A stretch of 64,000 bases of DNA from Gammaproteobacteria bacterium BRH_c0. Its GTDB lineage: Bacteria > Pseudomonadota > Gammaproteobacteria > Pseudomonadales > Porticoccaceae. The position numbers and the translations under genes are program-made. The stretch is taken from the NCBI GenBank assembly GCA_000961645.1, contig LADM01000121.1:22593-86592 (forward strand), read 5' to 3'. This document shows, one piece after another, positions 58,193 to 64,000 of this stretch. Each line of letters begins with the position of its first letter. Positions within the stretch are counted from its first letter, which is position 1. The notes beneath the pieces are model-generated. The model saw only the letters and a list, made by a program, of their open reading frames with translations, made no database searches and was not told the DNA's origin.

Positions 58193-58717
58193 CTATTGCC
58201 TGGTTTTCAACTGCGCAAGAATTCCAAAGGGGTTCTCCGCAGTGTCTTCAAATTGTCCGGTGGAATAGGACGTTGTACCTGGACACTGGTCCTCATCGTG
58301 ATAAGCCACAATGGGCAGGGCCAGAAGCAACTCGTCTTCCACCATGGTAAAAAGATCGGCGACGTCTGTATCAACGATCCAGGGTTCCAGCCGCTCTGGC
58401 AGCTTTTCGGCCCGTTCTTCATCCCACGCGATGCCAAGGTGCAATTCGCCGGCCAGGGTTTTATGCACTGGCTGCAAGCAGCGCTGACACTGGAGAGCAA
58501 TCTCCAGACCAACCTTGCCCTCAACAGTGGCATGACCTTCCTGATCGCGAAAAAACTGCAACTCGACCTGCGCACCCTCGTCCATGCTGATCACAGCATC
58601 GGCCAACCGCGTCATTTCCGCAGTTGGGGCGTTTCCGCTCAAGCTGGCACCCTGGGTAACAAGTTTCCGGGGTTCCACATGGCGGGGGAGCTGTTTCCGC
58701 ACGGGGGGGGTCGACAT
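58193..58717 (-). CDS. yceD: YceD-family 23S rRNA accumulation protein (DUF177)
   Basis: 174 residues. The conserved CQRCLQPVHKTLAGEL and an acidic C-terminal part with VVAYHDEDQCPG-like sequence (here LPIVAYHDEDQCPG) identify YceD, which helps 23S rRNA to accumulate and is coupled to rpmF in most gammaproteobacteria. First gene of the rpmF-plsX-fab run. Confidence 0.9.
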   Translation of the reverse strand: MSTPPVRKQLPRHVEPRKLVTQGASLSGNAPTAEMTRLADAVISMDEGAQVELQFFRDQEGHATVEGKVGLEIALQCQRCLQPVHKTLAGELHLGIAWDEERAEKLPERLEPWIVDTDVADLFTMVEDELLLALPIVAYHDEDQCPGTTSYSTGQFEDTAENPFGILAQLKTRQ

Positions 58718-58897
58718 AGGCGCGCAATTCTAGGGATATGCACTAGCCGTGTCAAAAAATATTGAGTGAAAACAGGGATTATGTCGGCTACTGGTAGTCG
58801 CATTCGCAAAAACAGCTCAGAGCCGCTCGCTAACCCTGTTTTTATTGGGATAATGCCGCCTATTCCCGGTCATTTTCCAGTCAAGGAACAGCCAACC

Positions 58898-59479
58898 ATG
58901 TCACTTCCCCTGGTTCTCGCCTCCTCCTCTATCTACCGACAAACGCTGCTCCAGCGCCTTGGCCTGCCTTTTGTAGCGCAAAACCCTCACACCCGCGAGG
59001 ATCCACTGCCGGGTGAACCTTCACGCTCCCTGGCCGAGCGACTGGCGCTGTGCAAGGCCGGAGCGCTGTCGGAGGATTTCCCCGAGCACCTGATTATCGG
59101 TTCCGACCAGGTGGCCACCCTCAACAAGCAGGTACTGGGCAAGCCCGGCGATTTCGACACAGCCTTTGCGCAACTCAAAGCACAGTCGGGAGAAACAGTG
59201 CTGTTCTACACCAGCGTGGCGATTCTCGACAGCGACAAGGGAGCCTATCGCTGCGCCACAGATACTACCAAGGTCACGTTTCGCAAGCTCGATGACGGGG
59301 AAATCACCCGCTACCTGGAACGGGAACAGCCCTACGATTGCGCCGGGAGCTTCAAGGTAGAAGGTCTGGGCATAGCCCTGTTTAAAAGTGTCGAAACCCA
59401 GGACCCAACAGGGCTGATGGGGTTACCGCTGATATTGGTCGCTAAAATGCTGCGGGAGTTTGGGGTTCAGGTGATTTAG
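58898..59479 (+). CDS. Maf-family nucleotide pyrophosphatase
   Basis: 193 residues: LVLASSSIYRQTLLQRLGLPF, IIGSDQVATL and QPYDCAGSFKVEGLGI, the motifs of the YceF branch of Maf, which hydrolyses 7-methyl-GTP and similar nucleotides. ATG 58898 with AAGGA upstream is preferred over the longer frame from 58766. Divergent from yceD. Confidence 0.9.
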   Translation: MSLPLVLASSSIYRQTLLQRLGLPFVAQNPHTREDPLPGEPSRSLAERLALCKAGALSEDFPEHLIIGSDQVATLNKQVLGKPGDFDTAFAQLKAQSGETVLFYTSVAILDSDKGAYRCATDTTKVTFRKLDDGEITRYLEREQPYDCAGSFKVEGLGIALFKSVETQDPTGLMGLPLILVAKMLREFGVQVI

Positions 59480-59618
59480 AGATAAGAGACGTGCACCCTG
59501 CACACCTGGAGCACTTTTCAAGAAGCCCTAGTTGCTCTCGCCAAGCATCCCAAGAAAGCTATAGGAAAAGTTACCATGGCGTGCTTGGCGGCCTTTGCGA
59601 GAAACGAGCTTTTAAACG

Positions 59619-60278
59619 CTACAAATACCCAACAATCTGTGCGAACTGATCCAGGCACGCTTGCAGGCCATAGGGATGCAGTCTTGAAGCGTGATGGGCG
59701 CCGTAGCTGACCCCCATGCGCGAAACACCGGCCCGCACCGCCATTTCCATATCAAATTCGGTATCCCCGACCATCAGCGCATCGCCGGGAGCACAACCAA
59801 ACTCCGCCAAAAGTTCGTGCAGCATGCGCGGATGCGGCTTGGAAACCGTTTCATCGGCGCAGCGGCTGCCGTGAAAAAATGCCGCCATCCCGTGACCAGT
59901 CACAACCCGATCAAAACCGCGCCGACTTTTGCCCGTTGCCACCGCCAGCAGGTAGCCCTCGCCCTTCAATTGCTCCAGGGTTTCAGCAACACCCGAATAA
60001 AAGGCAGGAGGAACCTGATCCAGGCGGGCATAGTTGCCGGAATAACTCGAACGCAACCCCTCAAGAGCTGTGTCATCAAGAGCAGGGTAGAGACTGTGCA
60101 GCGCTTCCCTGAGGCCGAGGCCTATCACCTCCCTCCCCTGCTCGGGCGTGGGCGGCGCCAAGCCCTGATCCAGAGCGGAAACCTGCAAGCACTCGACGAT
60201 GCGCCCCAGGGAGTCAGACAGGGTGCCATCCCAGTCAAAAATCAGCAGCCTTTTGCGGCCATTGACCACCACGCTCAT
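59619..60278 (-). CDS. HAD-family phosphatase
   Basis: 219 residues of the PGP/beta-phosphoglucomutase type: motif I LLIFDWDGTLSDSLGRI, motif II around AVATGKSRRGFDRV, motif IV GDALMVGDTEFDMEMA. It removes phosphate from a small metabolite, perhaps phosphoglycolate. The ATGA overlap with rluC (60275-60278) couples the two. Confidence 0.9.
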   Translation of the reverse strand: MSVVVNGRKRLLIFDWDGTLSDSLGRIVECLQVSALDQGLAPPTPEQGREVIGLGLREALHSLYPALDDTALEGLRSSYSGNYARLDQVPPAFYSGVAETLEQLKGEGYLLAVATGKSRRGFDRVVTGHGMAAFFHGSRCADETVSKPHPRMLHELLAEFGCAPGDALMVGDTEFDMEMAVRAGVSRMGVSYGAHHASRLHPYGLQACLDQFAQIVGYL

Positions 60279-61222
60279 TTCAATCCTGCCAAAAAGCCAC
60301 TGAGATCATCGGGCAGCGGCGATTCAACGCTGATGCGCTGCTCCACACCCGGCTCGATAAAGGACAATTTATGGGCGTGCAGGAACATCCGCTTCAAACC
60401 CATCTCCCGCACCCGCCGGTTTTCATCATCGTTGCCGTACTTGTCATCCCCCAGCAGCGGGTGACCGGCCATCTGGCAGTGCACGCGGATCTGGTGGGTG
60501 CGCCCGGTTTCCAGATCGACTTCCAGCAGGGTCATACCCTTGAAGCGCTTGACCACCTTGAAACGGGTCACCGCCTGTTTGCCTTCCACATCGGGGCGCA
60601 CAATGCGGTCGCCGCTGGCCTGGGTGATTTTCTTCAGGGGGGCATCAATACGCTCCAGCCCCTTGGGCCACACACCGAGCACCAGGGTCAGGTAGGTCTT
60701 CTTGACCTGTCCGTCGCGCAATTGTTGCTGGAGAAATTTCAGGGCTGAGCGCTTGCGGGCCACCAGCAGGCAGCCAGAGGTACCGCGGTCGAGACGGTGC
60801 ACCAGTTCAAGGAAAGGGTCAGGGCGCGACCCCCGCAGAGCCTCGATCAACCCCAGGCTGACCCCGCTGCCACCGTGTACAGCCAGCCCGGCGGGTTTGT
60901 CGACCACCAGCAAAGTGTCGGTTTCGAACAAAATACTGCGCTCCAGATGGGAGCGCAGTCCCGCCCCCGGCGCCGCCACAGGCGCGGCTTCGGACTGGCG
61001 CACAGGGGGCACTCGCACACTGTCGCCACTTTGCAGACGGTATTCCGGCTTGATCCTGCCTTTATTGACTCGCACCTCACCCCGACGCAGCAGTCGATAG
61101 ATCCTTGATTTGGGCACGCCCTTGAGACGCGCCATCAGGAAATTGTCGATGCGCTGCCCCGCCAGATCAGCGTCAACCTGGTAGATCATCACCCCGCCAG
61201 GCGCACCCGACACCTCAACCAT
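60275..61222 (-). CDS. rluC: 23S rRNA pseudouridine(955/2504/2580) synthase
   Basis: 315 residues. N-terminal S4 RNA-binding domain (QRIDNFLMARLKGVPKSRIY, LLRRGEVRVNKGR) and the RluA-type catalytic domain with HRLDRGTSGCLLVARK (active-site Asp). It makes three pseudouridines in 23S rRNA. GAGAGG precedes the ATG. It is divergent from rne, the arrangement seen in E. coli. Confidence 0.96.
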   Translation of the reverse strand: MVEVSGAPGGVMIYQVDADLAGQRIDNFLMARLKGVPKSRIYRLLRRGEVRVNKGRIKPEYRLQSGDSVRVPPVRQSEAAPVAAPGAGLRSHLERSILFETDTLLVVDKPAGLAVHGGSGVSLGLIEALRGSRPDPFLELVHRLDRGTSGCLLVARKRSALKFLQQQLRDGQVKKTYLTLVLGVWPKGLERIDAPLKKITQASGDRIVRPDVEGKQAVTRFKVVKRFKGMTLLEVDLETGRTHQIRVHCQMAGHPLLGDDKYGNDDENRRVREMGLKRMFLHAHKLSFIEPGVEQRISVESPLPDDLSGFLAGLK

Positions 61223-61295
61223 TACCTCTCACCCCTGCTGTAAATAATCGGCAATTCTAGCAGTTGGCGATGTTTTAAAGACACTTTCTATGTCA

Positions 61296-61324
61296 TTGAT
61301 GAAAAAGACAATCTTTGTTATGAT
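61296..61324 (+). promoter_or_regulatory. Sigma-70-like promoter for rne
   Basis: TTGATG (61296-61301), a 17-base spacer, and TATGAT (61319-61324) match the consensus at 4 and 5 of 6 positions. A start near 61331 would give a leader of about 455 bases before the rne ATG. Confidence 0.65.
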
Positions 61325-61786
61325 CACCCGGTCGTGCAGCCCGCCGTCTATAAAAGGCCGGATTTTACAGGCGCGACAGGCAAAGCGTTTGCCATTTAGT
61401 CACTACCAATCAGCTCCATTAAAAGTTATCCGGGCTTTGTCACCTGTGACGAAGCCCACCCATGCAACCCCGCCAAGATCGCAGTGGTTGCCACAGGAAA
61501 TACTGAATTAAGGTTTGCAAAGAATCCCGAGTGTCGTACATGCCGGAAGCACAGATTGCTCCAGAGGTTCCCCAGGAACACCCGGCATGTCCCACTGTTA
61601 GCGACACATAACCAGCTCGTAAGTTTAGCTTCCAATTGGATTATTTCGATGCACAAAGGCAGTAAAATCAGGATGTTGGATTAGTCGACTACCCCTCAGG
61701 TCTCGGCCCCGTCCGCTCTGCCCCCAAAACCTTCCACATCAGTGCTTGTGGTATCCGTGCGGTCCTGACGTTAACAGGACAACACG
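61325..61786 (+). other. Long 5' leader of rne
   Basis: This 460-base gap has no convincing gene. It contains several imperfect hairpins, for example GGGCTTTGTCACC / GTGACGAAGCCC (about 61432-61457) and ACATGCCGG / CCCGGCATGT (about 61548 and 61588). In E. coli a long rne leader lets RNase E reduce its own message; a similar role here is inference from length and position. Confidence 0.5.
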
Positions 61787-64000
61787 ATGAAAAGAATGCT
61801 TATCAATGCCACGCAACCTGAAGAATTGCGTGTCGCATTAGTCGATGGCCAGCGCCTCTATGACCTGGACATTGAAAACCGCTCCCACGAACAGAAAAAA
61901 GCCAATATCTACAAAGGCAAGATCGCCCGGGTTGAACCCAGCCTTGAAGCCGCCTTTGTGGATTACGGTGCCGAGCGTCACGGCTTTCTGCCCCTCAAGG
62001 AAATTTCCCGCGAGTACTTTACCAAATCCTCTGGTGATCAGGGCCGGGTACGCATCCAGGACGTCCTCAAGGAAGGCACCGAGGTCATAGTCCAGGTCGA
62101 CAAGGAAGAGCGCGGCAACAAAGGCGCAGCTCTTACTACCTTCGTCAGCATGGCCGGTCGCTACCTGGTACTGATGCCCAACAATCCCCGCGCTGGCGGC
62201 ATTTCGCGCCGTATCGAGGGCGACGAGCGCAACGAACTGCGCGAAGCCCTGCGCGAACTCGATATCCCCAACGGCATGGGCGCCATCGTCCGCACCGCCG
62301 GTATTGGCCGCACCACGGAAGAACTGCAGTGGGATCTCGACTACCTGCTGCAACTGTGGACCACCATCAAGACCGAAGCAGACAACTCCTCTGCTCCCCA
62401 CTTCCTGTTCCAGGAAAGCAACGTCATTATCCGCGCCATCCGCGACTATCTGCGCCCCGATATTGGCGAAGTAATCATCGACAGCCGCGAGGCCTACAAC
62501 CTGGCGTCCGCCTTTGTGCAACAGGTCATGCCGTCGTTCCACAGCAAGGTCAAGTTCTACCAGGACAGCATCCCCCTCTTCAATCGCTACCAGATTGAAA
62601 ACCAGATCGAAACGGCCTTTATGCGGGAAGTCAAACTCCCCTCCGGCGGCTCCATTGTCATCGACGTGACCGAGGCGCTGGTGTCCATCGACATCAACTC
62701 CTCCCGTGCCACCAAGGGCGGCGATATCGAAGAAACCGCCACCCAGACCAACCTCGAAGCGGCGGAAGAAATCGCCCGCCAGCTGCGCCTGCGGGACATG
62801 GGCGGCCTGATCGTCATCGACTTTATCGACATGTCCGCCGCCAAAAACCAGCGCGACGTGGAAAACCTGATGCGCAAGGCCCTCGAAGTGGACCGCGCCA
62901 GGGTTCAGGTGGGGCGTATTTCCCGCTTCGGTCTGCTGGAGATGTCGCGCCAGCGTCTGCGCCCCTCCCTGGAGGAAACCATTTTCAAGCTCTGCCCGCG
63001 TTGCAGCGGCCAGGGTACCATCCGCGGCACCCGCTCCCTGGCCCTGTCGATCCTGCGTCTGGTGGAGGAAGAGGCCCAGAAAGAATTCAGCGCCGAAATC
63101 CGCGCCATTACCCCCGTCGAAGTGGCCACCTTCCTTCTCAATGAAAAGCGTGAAGAAATTTCCGACATTGAGAAGCGCAACAAGCTGCGGGTCCTGATCC
63201 TGCCCAACCCGAACATGGAAACCCCCCACTACGAAGTGCAGCGTTTCCGCCAGCAGGATGAAATGGTCAGTGTCACCAGCTACAAGCTCACCGAAGAATT
63301 TGCTGCTGAGCAAACCATTGAAGCTATCGCTCCGGAAGTTATCCCCCAGGCACCGCAACCTGCGGTCCAGCACCTGCATCACTCCTCCCCTGCCCCCCAG
63401 GGTCGGCCTGAGGTAGCGCCTGAAGCAGCGCCTGCAAAAGCAGCCGCCACCAGTACTGCGGTAGCACCAGCGGCAAAACAGACCGGATTGCTGCAAAAAC
63501 TGATTTCCTGGTTCAAAGGTCCTGAGCCCGTCAAGGTCGAAGAAGCCAAGCCTGAAACCAAGCCAGCGGCCAACCGCAACAGCCGCGATGGTCAACGCAA
63601 TAGCAACCGTGGTCGCAGCCAGTCCGGCAACAACCGCCGCAGTGGCTCCTCTTCGCAGCGCAACAATCGTGGCGACAGGGATACCAGCGAGCGCAGTGAA
63701 CGCGCCGACACGAGTCGCGCCAATGTCACCAAAGGCGACAGCAACCGTGTTGACACCAGCCGTGGCGACAGCACACGCCCGGACAGCAATCGCTCAGAAA
63801 GCCCCCGTGATGACAAACGCCAGGACCAGCGTTCAGGTCGACGTCGCGACCAGAACAGATCACCCCGCCCCGCGCAGGAGCAGATTGAAGATCAGGCAGA
63901 TACCGCAGTCACTACAGCACCTGGCGCCAACTCCGATGTGGAACAGGCTGCTGTCCAGGCTGACCGCCCCCCGCAACGCACCAGCGACAAGCGCCGCGAA
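61787..64000 (+). CDS. rne: Ribonuclease E, cut by the right edge
   Basis: 738 codons are present, with no stop before 64000. Catalytic half: S1 domain ([20 protein letters not shown]), RNase H-like and 5'-sensor parts, DNase I-like site with Asp residues ([19 protein letters not shown]), and the zinc link [12 protein letters not shown] that holds the dimers. From about residue 500 a disordered tail begins, rich in Pro/Ala and then in Arg/Asn/Ser ([20 protein letters not shown]), likely for RNA and partner binding. It starts bulk mRNA decay and rRNA processing at the membrane. Confidence 0.97.
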   Translation, partial: MKRMLINATQPEELRVALVDGQRLYDLDIENRSHEQKKANIYKGKIARVEPSLEAAFVDYGAERHGFLPLKEISREYFTKSSGDQGRVRIQDVLKEGTEVIVQVDKEERGNKGAALTTFVSMAGRYLVLMPNNPRAGGISRRIEGDERNELREALRELDIPNGMGAIVRTAGIGRTTEELQWDLDYLLQLWTTIKTEADNSSAPHFLFQESNVIIRAIRDYLRPDIGEVIIDSREAYNLASAFVQQVMPSFHSKVKFYQDSIPLFNRYQIENQIETAFMREVKLPSGGSIVIDVTEALVSIDINSSRATKGGDIEETATQTNLEAAEEIARQLRLRDMGGLIVIDFIDMSAAKNQRDVENLMRKALEVDRARVQVGRISRFGLLEMSRQRLRPSLEETIFKLCPRCSGQGTIRGTRSLALSILRLVEEEAQKEFSAEIRAITPVEVATFLLNEKREEISDIEKRNKLRVLILPNPNMETPHYEVQRFRQQDEMVSVTSYKLTEEFAAEQTIEAIAPEVIPQAPQPAVQHLHHSSPAPQGRPEVAPEAAPAKAAATSTAVAPAAKQTGLLQKLISWFKGPEPVKVEEAKPETKPAANRNSRDGQRNSNRGRSQSGNNRRSGSSSQRNNRGDRDTSERSERADTSRANVTKGDSNRVDTSRGDSTRPDSNRSESPRDDKRQDQRSGRRRDQNRSPRPAQEQIEDQADTAVTTAPGANSDVEQAAVQADRPPQRTSDKRRE

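Noticed and set aside
61838..63595. A 585-codon minus-strand open frame
   Set aside because: It is antisense to rne, which shows every RNase E motif, and its sequence is low in complexity and Gly/Asp/Val-rich, as expected of a shadow frame.

Overview
The window reads as a chromosome segment of a free-living, probably marine or environmental gammaproteobacterium. The evidence is a set of gammaproteobacterial core genes (rpmF-plsX-fabD-fabG-acpP, pabC-mltG-tmk-holB-pilZ-tatD, rluC, rne, acnB, miaE, rdgC, lpxH, trhP). pilZ after holB points to the Pseudomonas/Cellvibrio side rather than the enterics. A finer placement, for example Spongiibacteraceae or another Cellvibrionales group, is only a guess.

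Region 1 (1-9131) is visibly more AT-rich and is accessory DNA. It holds the tail of an unknown gene, a WYL regulator, a translationally coupled membrane/TerB-like/lipoprotein/lipoprotein module, a divergent pair (ribbon-helix-helix protein plus cysteine-rich partner), a TOTE-type primase-helicase with a small downstream partner, and a higBA toxin-antitoxin operon. It stops at a 45-base 3' fragment of a tRNA-Asn gene (9087-9131) that has no matching 5' half. I read this as the distal attachment site of an integrated island whose intact tRNA and integrase lie to the left, outside the window.

Region 2 (9.2-27.8 kb) is mixed and lineage-specific. It contains a secreted protein, an EthD-domain protein, an insertion-sequence relic, a Rap1a/Tai-like protein, a cold-shock protein, a sulfotransferase, an MtfA-like peptidase, rdgC, a YeeN-type YebC protein, a SnoaL-like protein, an SGNH lipoprotein and an L,D-transpeptidase. 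It continues with a two-partner secretion pair (TpsB transporter, then a TpsA exoprotein with MBG domains and a 20 x 9-bp Val-Asp-Pro repeat), YchJ, an esterase and a GMC oxidoreductase.

Region 3 (27.8-47.3 kb) carries cysS, glnS, ppiB, lpxH with a long disordered tail, miaE, acnB, a decayed relE beside an intact antitoxin, a cytochrome c/beta-propeller protein, a TrpF-like protein without the catalytic cysteine, a CPA1 antiporter, trhP, a J-domain protein, an MltD-like lytic transglycosylase, a small secreted protein and rsmE.

Region 4 (47.5-64 kb) is core genome, mostly on the minus strand: mdh, dUTPase, a glyoxalase II-like hydrolase, then the tatD-pilZ-holB-tmk-mltG-pabC and acpP-fabG-fabD-plsX-rpmF-yceD clusters of fatty-acid, cell-wall and replication genes. 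fabF is absent from its usual place between acpP and pabC. A maf gene, a HAD phosphatase with rluC, and rne behind a long leader close the window; rne runs off the right edge.
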